Below, in pieces: positions 11,058-22,019 of a DNA stretch of 64,000 bases. The stretch is from positions 73,317,501 to 73,381,500 of the forward strand of contig CM027384.1 of the NCBI GenBank assembly GCA_015680905.1, in the 5' to 3' direction. A program made the translations under genes and the position numbers. This DNA is from Coptis chinensis (lineage: Eukaryota > Streptophyta > Magnoliopsida > Ranunculales > Ranunculaceae). Every line of letters begins with the position of its first letter. The first letter of the stretch is position 1. The notes beneath the pieces were generated by a model, which was not told the DNA's origin, made no database searches, and saw only the letters and a program-made list of their open reading frames with translations.

Positions 11058-11089
11058 TGCATTCCTCATATCATATCAAATCATTAACA

Positions 11090-14000
11090 ATGGAAACTCG
11101 TTTCAAAATATTCATCACTGGATTTGTGTCACTTTTCTTGGTCACTTTTGCTGAAGGTAAGAAAATCACAATGCTTTTAAAATGGTGTAGAGAAGAAAAG
11201 GCCATCAAGCCTTGCTGACTTGCTCAGCAAGTTTGAAAAGATTGGGCGGGCTGCAAATTCTGAGGATTTTGTTTTGTTTTATATTTCGAGCCACTGAACT
11301 TGCAAAGTATATCTTTGTTGTTTTCAGTGTTATCTGTAGTATGTAGTTAGTAGTAATTTGGCAATAGGATTTTTTGGACTTTCTGAAATGTAAACTGAAA
11401 TCTATGGGAATGAATGAACACATTTACTTAATTGTTTTTTCATTCACTTTGAATTAATGTTCTTTCAGATTTGAAATTCAGTTATAGTGGTCCAACTGGT
11501 CCAGAAAAATGGGGGAGCATGAGTCCATCTTTCTTTGCATGCTCCAGTGGAAAGGCCCAATCGCCAATGCAGATTATAAGGAACGCTGGGGTCCTTAATC
11601 CAAACTTGGGACCCTTGAGCATTCAATACAGTGATTCAAGTGCTACGTTGATCAACCACGGATTCAATGTTGAGGTTTGTTGACATTCTACTCTCTATTA
11701 TACGTTCTAAACATAGAAATGATGTACATCTTTTGTTAACTTAATTCCAAAAAACAAATTGAGTTTACCTCTCATAATTCACAAATTTATTTAGTTTTCA
11801 TCTTCACCTATTTTGTTGCTAATTAACTTTGGATGTTATACTTCGTCAACCGATTCTACTGAAACCTAAAGTTCATGTTACTCTGTATCTTCCCATAAGG
11901 AAAAGGAACTTTTTTCTTAGTCAAGTGATGTTATCTCCCCTACAGTTGCTATATGGGAATGAAGTCGGAGGTGCGATTATAGATGGAAAGCAGTATAGTT
12001 TAAAGCAAATGCACTGGCATTCACCCTCTGAGCACAAAATTGATGGAGTTCGGTGAGCTTCTGCTTCTATTATTCAGCTTAGTAGATGTAGACAAAGTAA
12101 CAAATTTGATTTCTGAACCTACACTGAAATTAAAGAAATAAACAAAATTGACTATTGAAGAAGATGTTATTAGAAGATAGACTATTATGGCCACTTCTTG
12201 ACGCACTAGGTGGACTAATCAAATTGGATCTGATATCCAATAGTATGCAGATATTAACCTCCGTTTATGTATTGTCTGTGAAATTTATTTTGTCATCTTC
12301 AATTTGATTGTATAGCTAAAGTTTTGTTTCCCCTTACAACAGCTATGCTGCCGAGCTTCATCTGGTCCACAAATCTGCAGATGGTAGTATCTCTGTGGTG
12401 GCAATTCTCTACAACCTTGGTGCTCCTGATGCACTTCTCTCTCAGGTAAGGACAATATCAACATTTATTTTGGTATCTGGCTAGAAAGCTAAAATTTACG
12501 GATACCTCTTATCAAAAACGGATTCAGTGTTAAGGTTTGTCCAATATCACCAAAATTTTATGTGGAGAAATTATGTGTTCCTTTTAGTGTTGAGGATATA
12601 ACATATAATGCATAAATCAAATAACATGTTCGCCTTGAAGCTTACACACCAGTGCGTACTGGGAATACTATAAGGGCTCTGAAGTAGACCTTTGTAAGTT
12701 TCAACTTCAACTTCACCTGCATGTATGCAGATTGAGGAGCACTTTGATCAACTGGCAAAGGAGGCATTTGCTGGCCGTGAAGGATCTCATATACCAATTA
12801 AAGTTGTCAAGGCTGCGAATATATTGCAGACCACAAAAAGATATTTCAGATATGTGGGGTCTCTCACCACTCCTCCATGCAGTGAGAAGGTTATATGGAA
12901 CATTCTCGAAGAGGTACTCTTTTCACGCTGACTTATGTTCCTGTAGATTGTCAAAAACAGACGTATGTATGTATGTACATAGAATGCATAATGATTTCTT
13001 CGATCAGTAATGTTGTTGAGGATGATACAAAGAACAGGGGGAATTAACAAGTGAGCAACATTTTCTCTAGTAGCCCAGTAAACAAAATAAACAACTTCGG
13101 CTACAGAGAGCAATAGATATAGGTGCTACATTGACAGCCTTTACATCTTAATTAGTACATGTTCAGATGAACATCTCCAGGTATCTCTTAAGTTGGAATT
13201 CCCAGCTCGTCAACAGGTCCTTTAATTTCTACTCTGGGTCCCTAATTCCCAAACCAAGTACCAGGTGGTAACCTTGGTACCGATTACCATCCCTTTTGTG
13301 AACACCACAGAACAGCATAAATCATGACTTCCTAGAGCTTGGTTGTTTGTACCCAGATTTCCTCCTCCTACCCTCAGTCAATGTACAAGTAGGCAAGTAG
13401 CTCTTTGATTGATGAAGCAGTCTCACACAATCAATCTCACTAATTCTATCTAGCAGACTACATAAAATCAGTTGACGAATTCAGCATTCAATGAACAGAT
13501 GCCGAATTGACTCGTTCACCTTATCACATGGCCTGCAGTCTATTTGTTGGGCCATTCCTCGGCATCTCAAATAGTCCGAAGTTAGCAATCTACTGACAGG
13601 GTCAAGCGTATAGAAAGTTTTACCTTTGAAGTAGTGGAAACAGATTAAACCAATTTGAGCGGCCACCATTTTGAATCAAATTTACCATATTTCGCATAAA
13701 AGATCAATGCCCCCCCACCTCCCACCCACTTGTTATGTATCTTCATAGCAGTTCCACCCTTGATATAAAGCTTGTACAAATTGATAGATACATTTGTTCA
13801 TTTGTTGTATATTACAAGTATACCACATACAAGGTTTTGCCCATTCTTCAGTGGTTGCACTCCTAGCCAAGGCATCATCTGCTACACAATTGCCTTCTCG
13901 CAAAATGTAAGAAGTTTTGAGGAGACTCTGAAATTCCGAAACTAGTCAAGAAGTTTTTGGGAGGAACTAGGGGTGTCCATAGAACCACTCACCCAAGAAT

Positions 14001-14283
14001 GATTTGTGAATCCACATCAAGAATGAACAGTCTAAAATTATGTTGCAAGCAGATTTTTAGACCCTCCAGAATTATTTAAAGGACATTTATTACATATTTA
14101 AACATTCTTTTATTTTCTCTTTTTGGATGTGTTTAGGTGAGACAGATATCCAGTGAGCAGCTAAATACTCTGAAAGCTCCTCTAAAAGGTTCGTGCAAAA
14201 ACAACTTCAGGCCTACACAACCTTCAAACGGGCGACTTGTCGAGATATCTGTTGCATCTAAGACCTCAAATTTACTTTTATGA
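11090..14283 (+). CDS. Alpha-type carbonic anhydrase, secreted, six exons
   Basis: Zinc enzyme interconverting CO2 and bicarbonate. Exons: 11090-11156, 11469-11674, 11946-12052, 12343-12445, 12731-12913, 14137-14283; all introns are GT-AG and all phases join, giving 270 residues with no stop. Residues 1-22 form a hydrophobic signal peptide (FKIFITGFVSLFLVTFAE), implying entry to the secretory pathway. Zinc ligands are H114 and H116 (QMHWHSPSEH) and H133 (AELHLVH); E120 and E131 match the conserved active-site acids, and T207/T208 lie in GSLTTPPCSE. C47 and C211 are placed for the family disulfide. The usual proton-shuttle His (RGH in most plant members) is HGF here (H86, F88). Length is normal for the family. 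Intron 5 is 1.2 kb and contains LINE debris. Expression is not shown by sequence. Confidence 0.93.
13481..13669 (-). pseudogene. LINE zinc-binding (zf-RVT) fragment in intron 5
   Basis: The reverse frame contains RLLTSDYLRCRGMAQQIDCR followed by PCDKVNESIRHLFIEC, the Cys-x2-Cys...His-x4-Cys pattern found between the reverse transcriptase and RNase H domains of plant L1 elements. It is antisense to the carbonic anhydrase gene and has no intact neighbours. Confidence 0.6.
13840..13955 (-). pseudogene. LINE RNase H C-terminal fragment in intron 5
   Basis: The reverse complement reads SEFQSLLKTSYILREGNCVA then DDALARSATTEEWAKP, resembling the last motif of plant LINE RNase H domains (REANxVADALA). 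It lies upstream, on the minus strand, of the zinc-binding fragment, the opposite of normal LINE order, so the two come from different insertions or a rearrangement. Confidence 0.5.
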
Positions 14284-15289
14284 GTAGATTACCAGTACTA
14301 CGCTTTAGGCTTCAAATGTCATTTTTGTAGATTACCAGTTAATTTGTTTGAATTTTTGTAGCCTAGGCGTCAAATGTCATTTCCCAGTAAAGAGAAATAA
14401 CTCTTAAAGGAAACAGTTACTGTTTTGAATCAAAGTCCAGCGAAGTCAGGTCTCCATCAACGTTTTCATTATGCACAACAGTGTGTTATCGGAGCCAAAT
14501 GTTACCTATTGTTTCTTGGGTTGTACGTATAAAACAAAATCTCTATCATGATATTTCGCAAAGTATTGTGAGATCTACCCATTTTTAAATGGGCCCCAAA
14601 ATCTAGCAAATGTTAGATTGATAGGGAAACTCGTCATGTCTTAACATGTCTCTCCCATCTTAAATACTTTGGACTTTGGAAGTATATATTCTAAGGGTTA
14701 CAGAGATTCTTAACAGTTGACACACATCCCATACGTAGTATCGGTGCTTAGCCATTCCTCGGGTGTTTTAGGTGCGTAGATGAGTGAAGTACGTGCGAGT
14801 GAAATGAGCGTGTAAGAATTAAGAAATAAGAATTAGTAAGTCAGTGCCGGCATTGACACATGTAAGAGAAAAAGGACCAAAAATAGAATCTAATGGTGGC
14901 GGAAAGTAAGGTGAGCGTTAACAATGCTAAATGACAAAGTGACTGCAGAAAACATTTTTTGAATTGAAGTTCTCAAGTATTGACAAAGACTAGAAAAAAA
15001 AAAAAAAAAAAATTGAATCGGATTTAACTATATTAGGAATTAATTATGGCGAATATAGACTCGAGAAGCTGTTGGTGGCAAAAAGATTTAACTATATGGT
15101 TGTTATGATGTTTAGGTGCTATATTATGATATTTATGTGTTGTTGAATGGGCATTGGTGCTCCATAACATACCATTCACTAATTTAACCACATGCAACAA
15201 TGAAAAAATTCACATACTAGTGTTTTAAATAATCTTACTAATTTTTGAACCCGTCTTACGAATGAGTGTCATTATATTAAATTATTCTA
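14284..15289. other. Non-coding DNA after the carbonic anhydrase gene
   Basis: Contains the presumed 3' untranslated region (aaataa-like strings near 14394) and an A tract of about 18 at 14995-15012. The A tract could be a retroposon tail, but no body was recognised upstream of it. Confidence 0.35.
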
Positions 15290-15294
15290 AAAAA

Positions 15295-15611
15295 TATTAG
15301 CAACTATTCATAGCTATGAGATATGGAAATTATATTAATCACTTGTTCAAATTTCTTGCACCACTCTCTATCAAGAGAAAACACCAAACTTTGGTAAAAC
15401 CCATCGATTTATTTTTGTTGTTATGTTTAATAATAGAAATTTGATTGAAATTTTGTGAGGATGCCCAATGCGGCGAAAATGATATTGAAGCTACTTAAAT
15501 AGCAAGGCATTCTCAATCATAATAAAATAATTATAATAAACACTACTTAAAATGCAAAAATATACTTGTCGAGATATTATATTCTCTCTATATATAATAC
15601 AACTATATTTC
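15295..15611. repeat. Leader segment, copy 1 (paired with 17270-17590)
   Basis: Shares long phrases with 17270-17590: aatttcttgca/aatttcttata, aataatagaaatttgattga, attgaagctacttaaatagc, caaggcattctcaatcat, atacttgtcgagatatt. It ends at the start of the first minisatellite block just as the second copy ends at the start of the second block. Confidence 0.75.
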
Positions 15612-17045
15612 GAGGTTAGTTCAATGCATTTGCATCAAGTTTCCGATTTTACGTTAATTATTTTTGAGGCTAGTTCAATGTAGTTGGATCTAATTTCCGA
15701 TTTTCCATTAATTATTCTTTGAGGTTAATTCAATGTAGTTGTATCAAGTTTCTGATTTCCCGTTAATTATTTATTGAGGTTAGTTCAGTGCAGTTGCACC
15801 AAGTTTACGATTTCCCGTTAGTTATGCATTAAGGTTAATTCAGTGCGGCTCCATCTAGTTTTCAATGTTTCGTTAATTACTCTTTGAGATTAGTTAATTA
15901 CATTTGCATCAAGGTTCCAATTTCCCGTTAATTACTTTTTGAGGTTAGTTTAATACATCCATCCGGTTTACGCTTCTCGTTAATTATTTTTTTTCGTTAG
16001 TTAAGCATCTAGCTTCCAATTTCAAGTTATTTATGTTTTGAGGGTAGTTCGATATAGTTACATCCGATTTCTGATTTCCAGTTAACTATTCTTTGAGGTT
16101 ATTTCAATGCATTTGCATCCAGTTTCTGATTTTCCGTTAAATATTCATCAAGGATACTGCATCCAATTTCTGATTTCCCGGCCTGTTAGTTAATATATGA
16201 TTTTAGTTTAATGCAGTTGCATCCAGTTTTCAATTTTCCGTTAATTATTCTTTGAGGTTAGTTCAATACAGTTGCATCCAATTTCCGATTTTCCGTTAAT
16301 TATTTTTTTAGGTTAGTTTAATGCATTTGCAGCAAATTTTCGATTTCCCGTTAATTATTTTTTAAGGTTTGTTCAATGCATTTGCATCAAATTTATAATT
16401 TCCCGTTAATTATTCCCATCCATTTTTTTATGTTTCTATATTCGTTAATTAGTCTTTAGATTAGTTTATTGCATTTGCATCCAGTTTCCGATTTCTCATT
16501 AATAACGTTTTGAGGTTAGTTCAATACATATGAATCTAGTTTATTATTTATGATTATTTATGCTTTGAGGTTAGTTCGATGCAATTTCATCCTGTTTCTG
16601 ATTTCCCGTTAACTATTCTTTGAGGTTATTTCAATGCATTTGTATCTAGTTTCTAATTTTCCATCAATTATTCTATGATGTTAGTTCAATGAAGTTGTAT
16701 TTGGTTTTGATTTCCCGTAAATTATATTTTGATGTTAGTTCAATGCATTTGCATCCAGTTTCTGATTCACTGTTAATTATTATTTGAGATTTGTTTGATA
16801 CATTTTTGCATACTGTTTCTGATTTTCCGTTAAATATTTTTCAAGGATTTGCATCAAATTTCTAATTTCTCATTATTAGTTATTCTCTGGAGTTATTTTA
16901 ATGCAGTTGCATCCAGTTTTCGATTTCTAGTTAATTACTTTTTTAGTTTAGTTTATTGCATTTGCATAAAATTTTTGATTTCCCGTTAATTATTCTTTGA
17001 GCTCAGTTCAATGTATTTGAATCTAGTTTTCAATTTCATTTTAAT
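15612..17045. repeat. 55-bp minisatellite, block 1 (about 26 units)
   Basis: A typical unit is gaggttagttcaatgcattt + gcatccagtttccgatttcc + cgttaattattcttt. Unit starts at 15612, 15666, 15721, 15776 and 15831 give a 54-55 bp period. Units vary by substitutions and small indels; the phrases ttgcatccagttt and cccgttaattatt are the most constant. Confidence 0.9.
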
Positions 17046-17269
17046 TATCCAATGTGGTGTGTAATACCAACTTTTTACTTATCCATTTGTAGTATCCTTG
17101 CAAACATGACATAAAAATAAATTATGCTTGATTTACTATATGGGATCATCAAAGATTATCTAGTTCCTGATTTCCCGTTAATTATTCTTTAAATTATATA
17201 CCTGACTCACTATGTGGCATCTTCAAAGAGTATCTACGAACGGGTCCTGTCATAATAATTATTCTAAAA

Positions 17270-17590
17270 AATATATGCAACTATATATGCTTAACTATTA
17301 TATACAAATATTATATTGATCACTCATCCAAATTTCTTATAACATGAAAACCCCACGTACTCTCTATTAAAAAAAATTAACTCGCCATTGATAAAACCCT
17401 TCAACTTATTTGTTGTTTAATAATAGAAGTTTGATTGAAGTTTTGTGCGATTGTCTAATAAGACGAAGTTCATATTGAAGCTACTTGAATAGCAAGGTAT
17501 TCCCAATTATACGAAAAAAGATAAGATAAACACTGTTTTAAATGCAAAACTATACTTATCGAGATATTCCCACAACATATAACACAACTA
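17270..17590. repeat. Leader segment, copy 2
   Basis: Diverged direct repeat of 15295-15611 (for example aataatagaagtttgattga, attgaagctacttgaatagc, atacttatcgagatattcc). It shows that leader plus array were duplicated as a unit. Confidence 0.75.
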
Positions 17591-18440
17591 TATTTTGAGG
17601 TTAGTTCAATGCATTTACATCCAGTTTCTGATTTTCTGTTATTTATTTTTTGAGGTTAGTTTAATGCAGTTGCATCCAGTTTTCGATTTTTTGTTAATTA
17701 TTCTTTGCAGTTAGTTTAATGCATTTGCATCCAATTTCCAATTTCCTGCTAATTATTCTTCGAGCTCAGTTCAATGTATTTGCATCCAGTTTTCGATTTT
17801 CTGTTAATCATTTTTTGAGATTAGTTTAATACATTTACATCCAGTTTTCGATTTCTCATTTATTATTTGATGAGGTTGCATTTGCATCTAGTTTCTGATT
17901 TTCCGTTAATTATTGTTTGAGGTTAGTTCAATGAATTTGCATCCAGTTTCTGATTTTTCGTTAATTATTTATTAAGGTTAGTTTAATGCATTTGCATTCA
18001 ATTTATTTTTTGAAATTAGTTAAGTGTAGTTGCATCCGGTTTCCGATTTCCCGTTAATTATTTTTAAAGATTAGTTTCACGCATTTGCATCCTGTTTCCA
18101 ATTTATATATATTTTTTAGGTTAGTTCAATACAGTTGCATATAGTTTCAAATTTCCCGTTAATTTAATCTCTAAGGGTTAGTTCAATGCATTTGCATCCA
18201 ATTTCCAATTTCCCGACAATTATTTTTTGATGTTAGTTCTATGTATTTGTATCCAAGTTTTGATTTCCCGTTAATTATTCTTTGATGTTAGTTTAATGCA
18301 ATTGTATCAATATTCCGATTGTCTATTAATTAATTTTTAAGATTAGTTTAATGCTTGCATGTGCATCCAATTTCTGATTTTCCGTTAAATATTATTTGAG
18401 GTTAAGTTTTCTGTTTCTCGTTAATTGTTCTTTGACGTTA
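17591..18440. repeat. 55-bp minisatellite, block 2 (about 15 units)
   Basis: Same unit as block 1 (gaggttagttcaatgcattt, catccagtttctgatttt). It decays at the right edge into a T tract at 18492. Confidence 0.9.
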
Positions 18441-18489
18441 GTTTCATACAGTATTATATATATTTTAAAATATTTGTCATTATTGAGGG

Positions 18490-18540
<51 letters not shown>

Positions 18541-19189
18541 CCATTTACTATTATATATTTTGTGATGTTAGTTTTTGTATAATTTAATTTCCCACATGTA
18601 ATTTGTTTTGATTTAGTTTGGTATATAATCTATTTAAGCCTAATGTCCACTTTAACTAAATCAATAGTTATATAATTTATTTAAGCCAACGTCCATTTTA
18701 ACTGAATCTCATTATTCCACTAAAATTAGAAATTATAAAATTCATAAATTTAATTAGAATATGTCGTAATTATTGTGGCCTGTGGTTTTTGAAATATTTA
18801 ACTATGACTAAATGTCTAAATCCCACAGTGGATGGCACCTCAAATTGATCCAACTTTATTTGTTAGGCCCATATATATAGTGCATACAATACAATTTTAT
18901 TTGTTTTGGGTGTACACTATTACTTATTTTATGATTAGTTTACTTTTTTTTCCTTTTTTCCTAATCACATGTGTAGTTAACAAATGCATAAAGTAAATGT
19001 TCAAGTAACTCAATTCATTTTTTCCTTTGTTCTTTCATAGTTTCATTATCATTTTCTAGAAAGAAACTTTATTATGTTAAACTTCACCTGAGATTAGTGT
19101 GGAAACTATTCTTTGTGGCGTAAGGATTTTAGGAAAATCGTTTTTGGTTTAAAATATTGTTTTTTGCAATTTAGTTTCCCCCCCCCCCC
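18441..19189. other. T tract and AT-rich spacer
   Basis: A homopolymer of about 49 T runs from 18492 to 18540; a C tract of about 12 sits near 19181. The forward frame across the T tract is a poly-Phe artefact. No gene. Confidence 0.6.
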
Positions 19190-19490
19190 CCATAATTAGC
19201 TATAATGTTTAGGAAAAGTTGGAGACTCTGTGAAACTCTAGATGAGATTGTTTCTTTATTTATATCCTACTTTTTCATAATTAATAATAGAGTTTAGAAA
19301 AAACTGGAGTCTCTGTGAGTGCTCCAAAAAATAGATTGGTGAAGGTATAACTATAGTATATATCTAAATATTTGGAATTTTTTTTTTCGTAATTAGTATT
19401 AGAGTTTGCAAAAAGTTGGAAACTCTGTGAAGCCTTGAAAAATAGAGCCAAGAGGGTATAGCTATAATATATATCTAAAGATATCCTTTT
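19190..19490. repeat. Three degenerate units of about 100 bp
   Basis: Each unit carries a version of agagtttagaaaaaactgga, then g(t/a)ctctgtga, and the last two share tataactatagtatatatct. Starts are near 19200, 19288 and 19400. Confidence 0.6.
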
Positions 19491-19754
19491 GTATTTCTCT
19501 TAACACTATTGAGCGACAATACAATATAGAACAATACCTTTTGTATTTCTGAACATTATGGAGGTACCTTACAATATATTTATTGGGTTGCATCAGTTAT
19601 TTTTTTTTACTTCCCGAAAAATGAGCTTGCAAACTTGCATTATACATTTTTTTTAAGAGAGAGAGAGAGGAGATAATAACAGAACCATGAGAGAGAGAAT
19701 ATTGCAACCTATAATTTATTCTTTTTTTTTTAATTTTTTTAATTTTTTTTTTTT

Positions 19755-20057
19755 TAGTTATGAAGCATTCACAATAAAGACCATCTCTACAAAATTTCAG
19801 CTCATTTAGAAACCTCTAACATAGATTAAAATTATTGTCATCTTTAAAAAGAAATCTAATGGTCCAGAAATGTCGAGTTTTTGTAATATTTTTTTGCCAA
19901 TGTTGGAGGTTTCCAAATGATCTGAAATTTTATAGAGATGATTTTTATAGTGAGTATATCATATCCACAAAACATTGGGGTTGAAAATTCATTTTCTAGG
20001 TGAAGTTTTACTTACGTACTTTTTTAAAGTTAACTTAAGTAGCTACTTTTTAGAGAA

Positions 20058-20059
<2 letters not shown>
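19755..20059. mobile_element. Fold-back MITE, core family copy 1
   Basis: Self-complementary: accatctctacaaaatttca near 19780 pairs with ctgaaattttatagagatga near 19921, and ctcatttagaaacctctaac pairs with ttggaggtttccaaatgatc. The spacer holds a mutated form of the shared core (taatggtccagaaatgtcga). The right edge agctactttttagagaagga runs directly into the (CA)n tract. Closely related copies occur near 26470, 28000, 37442 and 37620. Confidence 0.7.
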
Positions 20060-20112
<53 letters not shown>

Positions 20113-20114
20113 CG
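20060..20114. repeat. Microsatellite (AC)n then (AT)n
   Basis: About 20 AC units followed by a short AT run. Confidence 0.95.
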
Positions 20115-21279
20115 GGCTGGCTACGTCGACATACAGAAATGACATACGGAATTGACATACTAAAACAGACCTTACTAAAATACTAAATTTCACATGTTAG
20201 TTTCTCTCTCTCCTCTCGTATTAAATATTTACCAAGTATAATTAAGGATGGTCCACAACAACAAAAAATGAAACTAGTGAAAAACACATACGCCTCCCTG
20301 CTCTATCTCTCTACCTCCCACTACTCTCTCTTTCTATTTTTTCTGGTATGTTATCTCATCTCTTGAAATAAGTAGCAGCTGAAAATGCAGTATTTGCTCT
20401 CTTCTTCTTACAAACAAGTAACATCATTGCCCACTACATACTGATTTATACAAGTTTGAAAATTCTTCTTGTTAACACCATTTTTGGGATTAAGTGCTTC
20501 TTCTTAATTCAATGCCTCTTCTTATATACTTGTGACTTATCGACGACGACAAAGAACTAAAATTATCCTCATTATATTAACCATGTTCTGTAGTTAACAT
20601 TCACATTATTGAAAAACACAATCAAGAACAACCCAATAAGAAAATTATGTTGACTCAATTTCTAACTTCCCTTATTCTTCCAAACACGAACAAAATTGAC
20701 GTTGTTGTAGATGATTCAAAGCTCTCTATCCCAATAAGAACAAACCATGAGTCTAATTGAAAAAAATTCATCTGCAAGTGTGAGACATTAAATTGCATTT
20801 GTATTTTGAGAATCAATAACTTGAGGGTGATGAAAATAAAAAATATTGCAATCTGTTCCACAAAAACAATCCCCATTTAGACAAATAATTGTTAAGAAAA
20901 TTTGTAGTCACATACTTCTTGGTTTCTTAGTCTCGACATTTGGAGAACTTAAGGAACACCATACAAATTCTCATTACTCTCTCCACGACAATTTTTCAAT
21001 TTAGATTTTAGAAGAAAAAAGAGGGATTTAAATGAAGAAATTAAATAGAGTGAAGAAGAAGAAGAAGAACAGGAGAGAAAGAGAGCTAAAAATAAGTGAG
21101 TTTGAAGAGAGAGAAGAGGAGATAGAGTGACAAAGTGGAGAGAGAAAAAAAAAAAGGAGATTCCATTTCATTTTTCTTTTTGTGTGAGTGGGGGGGGGGG
21201 TGTGTTTCTATCTCACGGTCACGTTATATTCTTTTTTTATATTCAAGTCCGTATACGTACATCCGTTTAGGAGCCGGGT
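20115..21279. mobile_element. Candidate TIR element A between TA tracts
   Basis: Left edge cgggctggctacgtcgacat and right edge (reverse complement) acccggctcctaaacggatg are only loosely alike; further in, tacggaattgacatactaaa resembles tacggacttgaatataaaa. It lies between a TA tract at 20101-20114 and another at 21280-21298. The interior contains purine/pyrimidine-rich runs and no convincing ORF. Assignment rests mainly on position and the cgggct / cccggct edges. Confidence 0.4.
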
Positions 21280-21298
21280 TGTATATATATATATATAT

Positions 21299-21689
21299 AA
21301 CCCGGCTCATAAAAGGACCTTAAATAAGGACCAAATCTAAAACAACCACAACTTCACATACAAAATGATTTAAAATCTAATCTTTTGTACATATGATCTA
21401 CTAACCATAAAGAACATCTCTATAAAAATTCAACTCGTTTGACAATTTTTAACATTGGCAAATGATGATTGCAAAAACTAGACATTTCTAGACCGTTAGA
21501 TATTTTTCAAAAATGGACAACAATTTTTATCTAAGTTAGAGGATATCAAAAGAGTTGAATTTTTGTAGAGATCTTCTTTATAGTTAGTAGATCATATGTA
21601 CAAAAGATTAGGTTTTAAATCATTTTGTAGGTGAAGTTGTGGTTGTTTTAGATTTGGTCATTATTTAAGGTCCTTTTAAGAGCCGGGCT
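21299..21689. mobile_element. Fold-back element B with about 140-bp inverted repeats
   Basis: The left arm (21299-21441, beginning aacccggctcataaaaggac) is matched by the right arm (about 21548-21689) in reverse complement (tagcccggctcttaaaagga) at roughly 94 percent by eye. The loop holds tagaccgttagatatttttc. TA tracts abut both ends. No coding capacity, so it must move by borrowed transposase if it moves. Confidence 0.85.
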
Positions 21690-21701
21690 ATATATATATA
21701 C

Positions 21702-22019
21702 TCCCATTATAGCCACTCCCAAAACATACAAAACCATATCTCATCTTACCAATTGAGTTAAGGGCTGATATTTTGTAGATATGATCTCCTCACCATGAAT
21801 AACATGCCCACAAAATTTTGGCTCATTCAAATATGTTTAACTTAATCAAAATATTATTATGAAATTGGAAAATTCTAGACAGTTAGATAAATGTTCAAAA
21901 TTGAACACTAGTTTTCGCAAGGTTAGACATATCCAAATATGATAAAATTTTGTAGGCATGCTATCTATTGTGAGAACATCATATCCACAAAAAATCAGGT
22001 CTTAATTAATTTTTAAGTC
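21702..22019. mobile_element. Fold-back element C
   Basis: Degenerate palindrome of the same general plan: ttttgtagatatgatctcct near 21771 pairs with the region around 21950-21990, and the loop contains ctagacagttagataaatg. Its right edge touches element D without an intervening TA tract. Confidence 0.6.

Noticed and set aside
18396..18587. Forward open frame of 63 codons across the T tract
   Set aside because: It is almost entirely poly-Phe from a homopolymer of about 49 T and has no domain or conserved flanks.
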